Virus record (IMG/VR): IMGVR_UViG_3300020184_000017
Coordinates: 1-33,416 of that record
Source of the DNA: a virus
Direction: 5' to 3' (one strand)
DNA: 33,416 nucleotides
Position numbers and translations under genes: made by a program. The notes under the pieces are model-generated. The model saw only the letters and a program-made list of their open reading frames with translations, had not been told where the DNA came from and ran no database searches. Shown one piece after another: positions 19,275 through 28,169 of the stretch (position 1 is its first letter; every line of letters starts with the position of its first letter).

Positions 19275-20600
19275 TTAGAATAAGTTTGTGACTCTAACTT
19301 TTCTGTAGTACTTGTTGACGTTGTTAGCAAGTGAACCAAGTCCTTGGCTAGACACATCACCTTGTGCGAATGGGTTTGCAACCATTCCGTAACGAGTCTT
19401 AAATCCAATTTTTGGTTGGAAGCTATTTTCACCAACGGCACGGACCATTTGTAATGGTACGTATGGGCAGTAGAATAAACCTGCATCAAATGCAGATGAA
19501 CCCTTATAACCAACTACTAAGTAGTTTCCGCCAGCAAATGGGTCAACATAAACTCTGAATCTTCCGTTAAGAACACCAGCAAAAGTATTGCCTGTGTCAT
19601 CAACTTCTAGAGAGTTAGAGTTTAGAGCAGGAGCGTAGTCTAATACACCAGCCATTTGAAGAGCAGAAGCAACGTCTGAAGAACAGATTACGATGTTTCC
19701 TTTACCTCTTCTTGTTCCTTTAGCAATAGCGTTAGCTTCTTGCTCGATTTGGAACATAAGGCCTTTGAACTTCTCAACAGACCATCTACCATTTGCATCA
19801 ACATCTAAGTCGAATACGCCAGCAGAAGCTGTGTTCTCAGCACCAACTACTGAAGATGTATAAATTGTTCTAACAACTTCTCTATTGATTTCTGTTAAGA
19901 TTTCAGTTTGAAGAATGTTAGCCAATTCTGTCTCAGCGTCTAAGCCATGAACAGCTTTAAGGTCTTGAGCTAATTCAGTTGTGTATTCAGCCTTTAGGGC
20001 ACGAGTCTTAGCAGAAACAGTCACTTTCTCGATTGAGAATGCCATTTCAGCATAGTCGGCACCAACGCCATCACCTAGAGCCTCAGCATCACCTGTGTCT
20101 AAGCCAGTACCAGTTGTAATTAACTGAGTATTAGCATTAGGCAATGTGTTTGCATGAGTACCTGTTCCAGCGAAGTCTGTATCAGCTTCGTTGAATAAGG
20201 CTTCAGCACCACCTTGAGAGCCATATCTTGCGCGCATTGCGAAGATTAGACCTGTAGGACCAGTCATAGGCTGAACACCACAGATGTCATAAGCAATTAG
20301 GTTAGGAACTGCTCTACGCACTAAAGAAATAAGAATTGGGTCATAACCAGCAACCGGACCAGCAGCAGCGTTTCCAGATAGGCCACTAAAGCCACCTGTT
20401 CCAGCATCGTTAGTCGGTGATGCTTCACTTAAAAGTGAAGTCATGTTAGCTGATAAATCACCAGATTCCATTAGTGCCTTTTCAGTATTTTCGAGCACAG
20501 TAGCTGTCACAGCTCTTTTGTGCGCGTCACTAATAGGTGAAAAAGATTCGTGCTCTAGTACAGGGCCCCACTTTTCCACTAGTCTTGAGTAATTATCCAT
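19275..20600 (-). CDS. gp23: Major capsid protein gp23
   Basis: The 441-aa protein is the T4-type major capsid protein (T4 gp23 is 521 aa). Recognisable blocks include YDICGVQPMTGPTGLIFAMR near residue 100 and KFKGLMFQIEQEANAIA. The end (QPKIGFKTRYGMVANPFAQG) is the typical family C-terminus. A predicted prohead protease site, LLSE-AS (cleavage after Glu59), matches the T4 rule and would remove the N-terminal propeptide, as in T4 after residue 65. A very strong AAAGGAG site precedes the start, as expected for the most abundant virion protein. It is the last gene of the late operon. Confidence 0.97.
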   Translation of the reverse strand: MDNYSRLVEKWGPVLEHESFSPISDAHKRAVTATVLENTEKALMESGDLSANMTSLLSEASPTNDAGTGGFSGLSGNAAAGPVAGYDPILISLVRRAVPNLIAYDICGVQPMTGPTGLIFAMRARYGSQGGAEALFNEADTDFAGTGTHANTLPNANTQLITTGTGLDTGDAEALGDGVGADYAEMAFSIEKVTVSAKTRALKAEYTTELAQDLKAVHGLDAETELANILQTEILTEINREVVRTIYTSSVVGAENTASAGVFDLDVDANGRWSVEKFKGLMFQIEQEANAIAKGTRRGKGNIVICSSDVASALQMAGVLDYAPALNSNSLEVDDTGNTFAGVLNGRFRVYVDPFAGGNYLVVGYKGSSAFDAGLFYCPYVPLQMVRAVGENSFQPKIGFKTRYGMVANPFAQGDVSSQGLGSLANNVNKYYRKVRVTNLF

Positions 20601-20657
20601 TTCGGATCTCCTTTAAAATAAAATTAATTTAATTTAATTAATAAAACCAAGTTAAAA

Positions 20658-21650
20658 TTAATTATTCTTTCTAGTGTTAAATGCCTCTACGAGAGCATTA
20701 ATAGATGAGTAATCAGAAGCTGGTTTAACTACTTCCTGTTCATCTAGAATAATTTCGTCATTTTCTTCTTGTAAATCAGATTGTGTTTCCACAGCTGGTT
20801 TGCTAGAGAAGAATGACTCCTTAATTACTTGAAGATTTTCAGTATAAGACTCTAAATCTTCAATATCAAGCTTTTCAGATAAAACCTTTAAACGCTCAAC
20901 CTGATTTTCAGATAAGCCTTCAGCGATTTCATCAAATACTTTACCTGCCTGAGAACCAGAGATTACTCTCTGAAGGTCAATATTCTCATTTACGAGAGTA
21001 TTGTGCTTTTCCTCAAGGTCAGAAACTTTTGCTTCGAGTTCAGAAACAACATCGATTGTAGATTCATCAACAGCAATGTTATGCTCTGTGAATAATCCTT
21101 TAAGACCTGACATTAATGATTCTGCCATTTCTACTTTGATACCACTTTCGATAGCGATTTCGTTCTCTTTTGTCCACTCATTAACAACGTAGTCAAGATA
21201 CTTATCTACGTTTTCAACAATTTCTTCCATTCTGGATTCAACTGCTTCACTTAATGATTCATCTAAAGAAGATTCAAGCTCTTCTTTGATAGACTCTGTT
21301 CTTTTGTTAACTTCTTCGTTTAAAGCTGCTTCAAAAACTAATGAGATTTTGTTTTTGAATTCTTCCGATAAGTCTTCACCTTCGATGATTGATTCAATAG
21401 AAGATTCAACAACTACTTCTTCAATAGTTTCCACTTCTTCTGTTTCTACATCTACATCCTCTGCAGTAGGAACTGCTTCACCAGCCTTTTCTTGGCCAGG
21501 AATCACTTTCTTAGGGTCAACTGCATCTTTAGGCTTATCTTCAGCGGTTTTCTTCAACTTGTCCTTTTTGCCTTCTCCACCTTCAGGTGAAACAGGATTA
21601 GGTACTTTTGAGATACCGTCATCAGCAACGAATTCTTTTCCGTCTGCCAT
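20658..21650 (-). CDS. gp22: Prohead core scaffold protein gp22
   Basis: The 330-aa product is very acidic and largely helical, with long Glu/Ser-rich coiled-coil stretches (SIESIIEGEDLSEEFKNKIS; later SELEAKVSDLEEKHNTLV) and a proline/lysine-rich N-terminus. Position between gp21 and gp23 and composition identify it as the main internal scaffold, which is degraded by gp21 during head maturation. It is longer than T4 gp22 (269 aa). A late promoter octamer lies 63 bp upstream of the start. Confidence 0.9.
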   Translation of the reverse strand: MADGKEFVADDGISKVPNPVSPEGGEGKKDKLKKTAEDKPKDAVDPKKVIPGQEKAGEAVPTAEDVDVETEEVETIEEVVVESSIESIIEGEDLSEEFKNKISLVFEAALNEEVNKRTESIKEELESSLDESLSEAVESRMEEIVENVDKYLDYVVNEWTKENEIAIESGIKVEMAESLMSGLKGLFTEHNIAVDESTIDVVSELEAKVSDLEEKHNTLVNENIDLQRVISGSQAGKVFDEIAEGLSENQVERLKVLSEKLDIEDLESYTENLQVIKESFFSSKPAVETQSDLQEENDEIILDEQEVVKPASDYSSINALVEAFNTRKNN

Positions 21651-21712
21651 AATTTTTCTCCTTTATTATGTTATAACAATAATTTTTAACAAACAAATAA
21701 TTTGACTGTTTT

Positions 21713-21720
21713 TATTTATA
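21713..21720 (-). promoter_or_regulatory. T4-type late promoter before gene 22
   Basis: TATAAATA on the minus strand (21720-21713), within TTTATAAATAAA, lies between genes 21 and 22. It would drive the scaffold and capsid genes, which lack another clear promoter of their own. Confidence 0.75.
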
Positions 21721-21725
21721 AAAAG

Positions 21726-22409
21726 TTAATTTCTTAAAGTACGGATAAATGTTTCAAACATTCTTGTAGCCGTATCTTCGTCAATTTTGCGCACTACACG
21801 ATTTACCTTTTTCTCTACTTCTTCGACAATCTCATCGATAACATCAGCTACCTGTTGAGCTCTCCAAGTATTAGAAGCGATATCGTAGTAATACTCTCTA
21901 TTCTCCATAATGCCATTTACAAAAGCATCTGGAGCGGAAGGGTCTGTCACAATATCAACTGTGGATAAATGAAAGTCTTCTTGAACTTGCATTACACCAT
22001 CTTTCAGTTGTTTTACTGAACCAAGACCTCGTGTAGAAACACCAATCTTGACACCTTCGTCTATAAAAGTTTTTACAATTTCTCCCATAGGAGTAGAAAG
22101 GATTTTTGCCTTTCCGTAAAAATTGTTTCCATCTCGTTTCATTTCTGTAATTAGATGTGAAACTCGATCCCCGTTGATTGTTGGACCATCGGGATGTCCT
22201 AATTCCCCTAAAGCTCTTTTTGTATCAATGAAATCTTTTGTATAACGATTCATTTCGTTTTCAAGAGTCTCGCAAGGGTAAACTCTGCCATTACGATTTT
22301 TAATATCACCTTGCATGAAAATGCCTTCAATAAAGAAGGATTTCTTACCGTTTTCGGCAGCCTCGGTGATGATTTCGCAATCTTCTGTATATTCTGATAT
22401 AAGTTTCAT
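21726..22409 (-). CDS. gp21: Prohead core protease gp21
   Basis: The 227-aa protein is the T4-type maturation protease (T4 gp21 is 212 aa). The blocks GELGHPDGPTINGDRVSHLI and KIGVSTRGLGSVKQ carry the catalytic His72 and Ser125 of this serine protease family. It cleaves gp23, gp22 and other head proteins at (I/L)-x-E sites inside the prohead. The start at ATG 22409 follows a late promoter, and the gene lies between the core-like protein and gp22, as expected. Confidence 0.95.
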   Translation of the reverse strand: MKLISEYTEDCEIITEAAENGKKSFFIEGIFMQGDIKNRNGRVYPCETLENEMNRYTKDFIDTKRALGELGHPDGPTINGDRVSHLITEMKRDGNNFYGKAKILSTPMGEIVKTFIDEGVKIGVSTRGLGSVKQLKDGVMQVQEDFHLSTVDIVTDPSAPDAFVNGIMENREYYYDIASNTWRAQQVADVIDEIVEEVEKKVNRVVRKIDEDTATRMFETFIRTLRN

Positions 22410-22429
22410 AATGGTACCTATTTAAATAT

Positions 22430-22437
22430 TATTTATA
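22430..22437 (-). promoter_or_regulatory. T4-type late promoter before gene 21
   Basis: TATAAATA on the minus strand (22437-22430), about 20 bp upstream of the gene 21 ATG, in the 32-bp gap after the preceding gene. Confidence 0.7.
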
Positions 22438-22441
22438 ACTA

Positions 22442-24016
22442 TTATCCGCCTAGCGTAATTTCTGCAAACTGAACGACCTCATTAAATTGGTCCTCGTCTG
22501 CCATTAATTTTGATGCCATTTCCTTGGCATCCTTTGGCTTTAATTGCTTAAAGAAATCAGTTAAAAGTTGAGCCTTTTGTTTATCAACCTTTACTCTTTT
22601 ACCATTATCTAATTTTGCTTGACCAGCTCTAGCTCTCAATTTATTACCTGAAAACTTTACAGATGACTCTTCAAGCTCTTCAGCAGACTCTGCAAATCCT
22701 AAGATACCGGCCTTGTCAAACATAGCGGCCGCACTAATCTTTTTTACAGGATTTACCAGTTGGTCTCCTTTTGACCATGCGTAGAGTGATTTAACATTAC
22801 TGAATACATCAGCAAGTTTATTTTGCCACCACTCTTCTGGGTCAACACCACTCTTCAGATATTCACTAATCTCTTCTGAGGCGTAACAAATGAAATGTAA
22901 TTGTTTCATCATCATTGGAATTTCTTCTTGGGGACTCTCCAAGAGCTCTTCCTCTGTACTGATTTTATCTAACATTTCTTTGAATGTGACTTTAATTTTT
23001 CTACCACCAGACACACCGATTTCAACAGCTGAAGGTGATAGTTTATCTTGTTTTACTTTTGGAGCTTCATCAGGTTGAGCATCAAGGGTATCAGCTGAGT
23101 CTGTTTCAGCTTCTTCTTCAACTTTTTCATCTTCGCCCATACAGTTTGAAGCATATAAACCTTCGAAAGTAGACTTTGAACAGCCATACTTTTCTTTGAT
23201 TTTTTCATACATTTCGTGTTTGGAACAACCAGAAGCATGAAGTTTCATCATATCCTCAACACATGCTGATTCATCATAACCTTCTTCTTGTTCTGGAGCA
23301 TCATTAGGGTCTTCATCGCCCATGATTTTATCGTATTCGTCGTCCCATTTATCTTCAGGTTTCTTGTTTTTAAAACCGAGGATTTCAGTAATTGACATTT
23401 GCTCAATATCAACGCTTTCAGATCTTGCAGCATTTCTTTCGGCTTCTTTTGCTTTTTGAATCGCATCTTTAGCCTTTTGTAATCTTTCCTGAGCTTTTTT
23501 CAAGCGTTCTTTAGCTTTTACTTTCTTTTCTATTTTCTCTGCTTGTCTTTCAGCTCGGCCTGCACGACCAGAAGTTGTAAGTCTGTCTATGGTTTGTCGT
23601 TTAATACCTCTACCAATTGCTTTTGCAGCACGTCCTATAACCTCATCAAGTTCTTCTTCTGTAAGATCTTCCAGGTCATATTTGGATAATTCCTCTGCGA
23701 GGGTATTAATTTCTTCCTCGGTCCAATCATAGTCATCAGTAAGTTCTTCATCATCGACAACGATTGTATTACCTCTTTTAGGTAGAGTTTGAGAAACTTT
23801 CTTTTTATAAGCTTGGTCGTAAGCTTTTTTATCATCTCCCTTGGCATTATCTGCCGGACGTTTCTTGGGTGTTAAACCTTCAATGTCGCCTGTAAATTGA
23901 GAATCCAAAGCAACAGGATGATCGATTCGCTCAATCTCATGTTGGTCTTTAAATCTCTTTTCTTCGGGCGCCTTTGGTTGGCCTACCTCGGAGAGAATGT
24001 CTTTAAATTGTTTCAT
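22442..24016 (-). CDS. Large prohead core-like protein, 524 aa
   Basis: It occupies the place of T4 genes 67 and 68 (small core proteins) between gp20 and gp21, but is far larger. The protein is highly charged. A Glu/Asp-rich region (about 85-130) and a Lys/Ala/Glu coiled coil (about 150-200, ERLKKAQERLQKAKDAIQKA) come first. A cysteine-bearing region follows (SACVEDMMKLHASGCSKHEM, repeated in style as KEKYGCSKSTFEGLYASNC). A mixed C-terminal domain has WWQNKLADVFSNVKSLYAWS. A head core or internal protein processed by gp21 is the best guess; an ejected internal protein is the alternative. No enzyme domain is recognised. Confidence 0.75.
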   Translation of the reverse strand: MKQFKDILSEVGQPKAPEEKRFKDQHEIERIDHPVALDSQFTGDIEGLTPKKRPADNAKGDDKKAYDQAYKKKVSQTLPKRGNTIVVDDEELTDDYDWTEEEINTLAEELSKYDLEDLTEEELDEVIGRAAKAIGRGIKRQTIDRLTTSGRAGRAERQAEKIEKKVKAKERLKKAQERLQKAKDAIQKAKEAERNAARSESVDIEQMSITEILGFKNKKPEDKWDDEYDKIMGDEDPNDAPEQEEGYDESACVEDMMKLHASGCSKHEMYEKIKEKYGCSKSTFEGLYASNCMGEDEKVEEEAETDSADTLDAQPDEAPKVKQDKLSPSAVEIGVSGGRKIKVTFKEMLDKISTEEELLESPQEEIPMMMKQLHFICYASEEISEYLKSGVDPEEWWQNKLADVFSNVKSLYAWSKGDQLVNPVKKISAAAMFDKAGILGFAESAEELEESSVKFSGNKLRARAGQAKLDNGKRVKVDKQKAQLLTDFFKQLKPKDAKEMASKLMADEDQFNEVVQFAEITLGG

Positions 24017-24049
24017 ATTGAGTCCCTATTTAATTCTATTATCTATTTA

Positions 24050-25585
24050 TTAAAAACCTTGGTCTTCATCATCGAACGCGCCTGCTCTTCTTTCTTGTTC
24101 AATCTCATCTTCCATTTCATTTGCCTTTTCTTCAGACATTTGAAGAACATTTTTCACAATCCATTGATGAGAGAAATACTTACCAGTGTAATCAGCTACG
24201 TCTCTTAATGTAGTTAATCTTTCTCTTAATATCTCAGCTTCCTTAAGTTCCTCGAAATAGTTGTCTTTTACAAAGTCATAACGAATTTGATTTCTGATTT
24301 CGTTAAACTCTTCTGGTGTTAAAATTCCTTTCAATACCAATTGTTTCTCAAGTACCATATTGAATAACCAAGAAAATCTTGTTCTTACCCTACGTATGAA
24401 CTTACCAAATTTTAGTTCATCACGAGTAATTTCAGATGCACGTCCAAAAGTTGCCTGTGTTTCTGGTTCCAATCTTGTTAAAGGTACCTTCAGTGCTTTA
24501 TATAACTTACGCTGAAAATACTGAAGGTTCTCATCAGTACTTAAAGCTTGAGCTGCACCTCCGGCTAAAGTATCAACCTCGGTTGACCTTTCGCCACCTC
24601 TACGAGGGAACCAAAAATCTTCAGTCATTGTCAACATTTTACGTGAATCTGTAATTTCACCTGTTGACGAATTATACTGAAGTTTATTTTTATGACGGGC
24701 CATCATATCTCTAAGATATTGTTCCGCCTTATTCTTAGGCAAATTACCTACATCAATATAAAAAATTCTTCTCTCTGGCGCGCGAGTCAAAGTATAAATG
24801 ACTGTTGCGTCCTCAAGCATACGAAGCTGATTAAGTGCCTTAATTGCTGGATGTAAATGAGATAATACTAAACTATTATTCTCATTCATCAATCCTGAAG
24901 TCACTCTACCAATAGAGTCCTTCGCAATTTTAAACCCGGTTGTACCACCAGGAACCGGCGACCCTACGCCTCCAGTGCTTGTATTCTGGAATCCAGTATC
25001 TGAATACATGTAGTATTCATTTTTAACTCTTTTCGTTGGAATACCAGAGTGTTTGTCTTTTTGCTTTTTATCAACTTCCCTAATAAGTTTTAGCTTACGA
25101 GGGTCTACATATCTTAATTCTACAATTCCTTTCTTTAAATCATCATCATCAATAATAATGTGATAATTTAATCTACCGTCCACATAGAACTTATAAAACA
25201 TATCATAGGCGTTATTTGTAAAATCAAATAGCGTCAGTATGTTATCAAACTCATCAACAATTTTCTTCCTAACCTTTTCTGGTAAGTCTGTCTCATTAAG
25301 AGCAATCTCTACCACTTGGTCGTTTGTGTCAATACTAATTGCTTCGTTGACTATGTCGTCAATCGCCTGAGAAATCTCAGGTTGCATCGCCATGTGACGA
25401 TATCTAGTAATTAACTCAGACTCTGTTTTAGCAGAGCCTTCCATATCTAAAATTGTATTATAAAAACCACCTAGCGCATTACCTACTGTAATTGCACCAT
25501 CATCATTTTGGGGCTCAGCAAAAGAAACTGGTACGTTATCAAGTTCCTCTTCTGACCTCTTTATTTCAAAGCCAAAAATTTTCAA
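24050..25585 (-). CDS. gp20: Portal vertex protein gp20
   Basis: The 511-aa product is the T4-type portal protein (T4 gp20 is 524 aa), forming the dodecameric DNA channel and head-tail junction. Family blocks include RYRHMAMQPEISQAIDDIVN, ELRYVDPRKLKLIREV, RAPERRIFYIDVGNLPK, LQYNSSTGEITDSRKMLTMT and TRLEPETQATFGRASEITRD. The only start matching the family N-terminus (KIFGFEIKR) is a TTG codon at 25585, with AGGTGA 4 nt upstream, so initiation is non-ATG. It ends shortly before the core-like gene. Confidence 0.96.
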   Translation of the reverse strand: MKIFGFEIKRSEEELDNVPVSFAEPQNDDGAITVGNALGGFYNTILDMEGSAKTESELITRYRHMAMQPEISQAIDDIVNEAISIDTNDQVVEIALNETDLPEKVRKKIVDEFDNILTLFDFTNNAYDMFYKFYVDGRLNYHIIIDDDDLKKGIVELRYVDPRKLKLIREVDKKQKDKHSGIPTKRVKNEYYMYSDTGFQNTSTGGVGSPVPGGTTGFKIAKDSIGRVTSGLMNENNSLVLSHLHPAIKALNQLRMLEDATVIYTLTRAPERRIFYIDVGNLPKNKAEQYLRDMMARHKNKLQYNSSTGEITDSRKMLTMTEDFWFPRRGGERSTEVDTLAGGAAQALSTDENLQYFQRKLYKALKVPLTRLEPETQATFGRASEITRDELKFGKFIRRVRTRFSWLFNMVLEKQLVLKGILTPEEFNEIRNQIRYDFVKDNYFEELKEAEILRERLTTLRDVADYTGKYFSHQWIVKNVLQMSEEKANEMEDEIEQERRAGAFDDEDQGF

Positions 25586-25602
25586 AATATCACCTATTTA
25601 AA

Positions 25603-26136
25603 TTATGTAGTTGGAATTCCAGTGCTTCCTTCAACTCTCCAAAAGTCATAAGCAAATGTCACACCGAATTCCTCTATAGCATCAACGTTTGACCAATCCA
25701 TGTCGATCTGGTCAATAGTTGTTGGATACATGCCTTCAAATACATAAGATCTGATAGCATCACCATCTTTGCTATATTGTGTAATAACGGCATTGGACTT
25801 GTAGTCCTGAGGTAATGCACGAACATTACTATCATGAGTATTGATAGCGTTCATCCAAGCCTCGAAGCCATTTCTTACAATGAAATCCTCATCATTAATT
25901 ACTGTGACTGTCCAATCATCAAATGTTCTATCACCAGCATATTTGACGTTTCTACCGAAGTAAGGAACCTCAAATGAACCTATGTTTGAGGCTGGAATTC
26001 CACCAGCCCTAACCATAAACGGAACTTTGAAATCTGCTTCAGGAGCCACAGGATTGAGTATCTGCACTTGGAAAAGGGAAGACCGAGCACCACCACCTAC
26101 TAGTTGTGATTTAAACTCGTTAATATTAAATGCCAT
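25603..26136 (-). CDS. gp19: Tail tube protein gp19
   Basis: The 177-aa protein is the T4-type tail tube subunit (T4 gp19 is 163 aa). Features include FKSQLVGGGARSSLFQVQI at the N-terminus, the core KVPFMVRAGGIPASNIGSFE, VPYFGRNVKYAGDRTFDDWT and a C-terminal VTFAYDFWRVEGSTG. It forms the inner tube under the gp18 sheath. An AGGAG site precedes the ATG. It is followed by gp20 after 17 bp and preceded by gp18. Confidence 0.95.
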   Translation of the reverse strand: MAFNINEFKSQLVGGGARSSLFQVQILNPVAPEADFKVPFMVRAGGIPASNIGSFEVPYFGRNVKYAGDRTFDDWTVTVINDEDFIVRNGFEAWMNAINTHDSNVRALPQDYKSNAVITQYSKDGDAIRSYVFEGMYPTTIDQIDMDWSNVDAIEEFGVTFAYDFWRVEGSTGIPTT

Positions 26137-26164
26137 TCTCGTTTCTCCTATTATTTCTAAAAAT

Positions 26165-26172
26165 TATTTATC
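26165..26172 (-). promoter_or_regulatory. Late-promoter-like octamer before gene 19
   Basis: GATAAATA on the minus strand (26172-26165), one mismatch to the T4 late consensus, lies 29 bp upstream of gene 19 in the short gap after gene 18. Confidence 0.4.
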
Positions 26173-26175
26173 CTA

Positions 26176-28089
26176 TTATAGAGAACCTACAATCTCTTCA
26201 AATTCAATTCCGCTACGTGTAGCAACAAATGTAAGTTCAATTACATTAATACTTCTAGCAGGTTTGATGAAGATATTAGCTCTAAACTTACCTTGGTCCA
26301 CTATAGCTGGCGTATTTACAGTACTATCAGATACAACTCTGAAGTCTATAATTCCTCTCCTTCCTTGAATATCTCTTAAGAAAGGTTCCACTATATTCTT
26401 GAATTGAGTTTGTGAAAACTCATCATTCAACTCGAATAGGAATGTTTGAGCGGTATTAGCAATTACTTTCTCAACTGCAATGAACAATCTTCGAACATTG
26501 ATACTAGAGAATGCAGTTGGTAAACCTAATCCTGTTTTATCCCCAAATAGAACAACACCTTGTCCTACCTGTGACATTACTGGGTTAACATCAGAACTAT
26601 AAAGTTGGTCCCTTTGTGCTTTACTTGGATTAAATGCAAGTTTTACAACATTCTTAATTACGCCCTTACGGAAACCAGCTGGAGACTCATAAGGTTCAAC
26701 ACGAGAAGCAAGACCAGCCATGTCACCGTTTAATGGTACATATCTGTATGTGTCATTATACTTGTCGTATCTATATTTGTATCCAGAGTCCATAAAGAAG
26801 TATGAACTATTCTGTAATGCATTTCTGTATGCAATTACATTTGTAAGTTTTGCGTTTGTTTTGTTTTCGTCAACAACAGCTTCCTTAGAAGGTGAAATGA
26901 ATGCGATACAATCTTTTCTACTCTCAGCAATATTACTGATAATATAGTTTGCAACATTACCTGAGTTATCACCTTTACCTTGAAGAACAAATGAAACATC
27001 GATTTCATTATCATTTGCGAAGAGGTCATAACCTCCTGCAAGAGCACCTAGTCCAGTAGCACTTTCTGAAGTACCGTCTGTACCATTTGCAAGATCTTCA
27101 TAAGCAAGTGTTTGAGCTTCAAAGTGTGCAGTATTTGCAACTTTTACCCAATCAGATCTTTGGTCAATTACATCTTTATAATAGTTTGTTGACCCATCTG
27201 ATGTTTTTGCTGTTGATGTTGTTGAAACGTCTGTGTAAATTTCTAGTGCTACCCCAGCTTCACCTGCGACACTACCATCACCATCAATAACTGCGATGTG
27301 ATAGTTTCCAGATTGAGGAGCGACACCAAATAAACCAGCATGTTTCCATTTTCTTTCTAATGAAAGTTTATTCAAGTCTGTTTCTGCAAGCAAATAGTTA
27401 TTGCTTAATGTTAATACATACTCGTAAGATGAGATTAATGCATTATTAGCAGTTTCATCACCTGCTGAATCCAAAGCTGTTTCAGAAAGTGAAGAGACTG
27501 GAATTTCTTGATAACCAACAGAATCATTACCGATTCTAATTAAATCACCAACATTCACATCTGCAACTGTAATTCTTTCAGCTGGAGCAACCTCGAAGGT
27601 CACACTTGAACTATTAAATGAAATTGTTTGAGAGATTTGTGTATTACCAGTGATTTTTGAAGCAGTAATGTCACCAACGTCAATTAATACATCTGAAAAA
27701 TCATCAGATTTACAATAAGAAACATCGATTGAATTACCTAATGCGCCTGGATATAAAGCATCGAATCCACCAAAAGTGTGTAGTTGTGTATTTGCGTTTG
27801 AAGTATCGCTTGCAGAAGCTGCGACTGCACCGTTATCAACACGAGCTACATATAATGCATTAGCGTATGAAAGGTAATCTGCTGCTACGAAAAATGTCTC
27901 ATAGTTATCATTGGTTGGTTCACCAAAACGACTTACTAGTTCATTCTCCGAAGAAACAAGAATTGCTTCGCCTACAGGACCCCATCTAAACACTCCAGCG
28001 ATAGCTGCAGGTGGTGTTGCGATGGCCGGTACCGCTGCTGATGCGTCCACTTCACGAACAATTACGGAAGGACTTACGGAAAAAGCCAT
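26176..28089 (-). CDS. gp18: Contractile tail sheath protein gp18
   Basis: The 637-aa product is the T4-type sheath subunit (T4 gp18 is 659 aa). The N-terminus (MAFSVSPSVIVREVDASAAV, then PPAAIAGVFRWGPVGEAILV) and the C-terminal conserved domain (NVRRLFIAVEKVIANTAQTF; FLRDIQGRRGIIDFRVVSDS) are typical. The middle (about 130-400) is the variable protruding part. An AGGAGA site precedes the ATG, and a TATAAATA octamer lies upstream. It pairs with gp19 to form the contractile tail. Confidence 0.97.
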   Translation of the reverse strand: MAFSVSPSVIVREVDASAAVPAIATPPAAIAGVFRWGPVGEAILVSSENELVSRFGEPTNDNYETFFVAADYLSYANALYVARVDNGAVAASASDTSNANTQLHTFGGFDALYPGALGNSIDVSYCKSDDFSDVLIDVGDITASKITGNTQISQTISFNSSSVTFEVAPAERITVADVNVGDLIRIGNDSVGYQEIPVSSLSETALDSAGDETANNALISSYEYVLTLSNNYLLAETDLNKLSLERKWKHAGLFGVAPQSGNYHIAVIDGDGSVAGEAGVALEIYTDVSTTSTAKTSDGSTNYYKDVIDQRSDWVKVANTAHFEAQTLAYEDLANGTDGTSESATGLGALAGGYDLFANDNEIDVSFVLQGKGDNSGNVANYIISNIAESRKDCIAFISPSKEAVVDENKTNAKLTNVIAYRNALQNSSYFFMDSGYKYRYDKYNDTYRYVPLNGDMAGLASRVEPYESPAGFRKGVIKNVVKLAFNPSKAQRDQLYSSDVNPVMSQVGQGVVLFGDKTGLGLPTAFSSINVRRLFIAVEKVIANTAQTFLFELNDEFSQTQFKNIVEPFLRDIQGRRGIIDFRVVSDSTVNTPAIVDQGKFRANIFIKPARSINVIELTFVATRSGIEFEEIVGSL

Positions 28090-28150
28090 ATTATTTCTCC
28101 TTTAATATTATCTATTTAAAACCTATTTGTTATAATTAGTTATCACTCTT

Positions 28151-28158
28151 TATTTATA
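28151..28158 (-). promoter_or_regulatory. T4-type late promoter before gene 18
   Basis: TATAAATA on the minus strand (28158-28151), in the 80-bp gap between genes 17 and 18. Sheath and tube genes need higher expression than the terminase genes, and a promoter here fits that need. Confidence 0.75.
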
Positions 28159-28169
28159 AAAAGTTGAGC

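Noticed and set aside
24044-24051. AATAAATA as a late promoter for the 524-aa core-like gene
   Set aside because: It differs from the consensus in the first base and overlaps the AT-rich gp20 stop region, so it is too weak to list as a feature.
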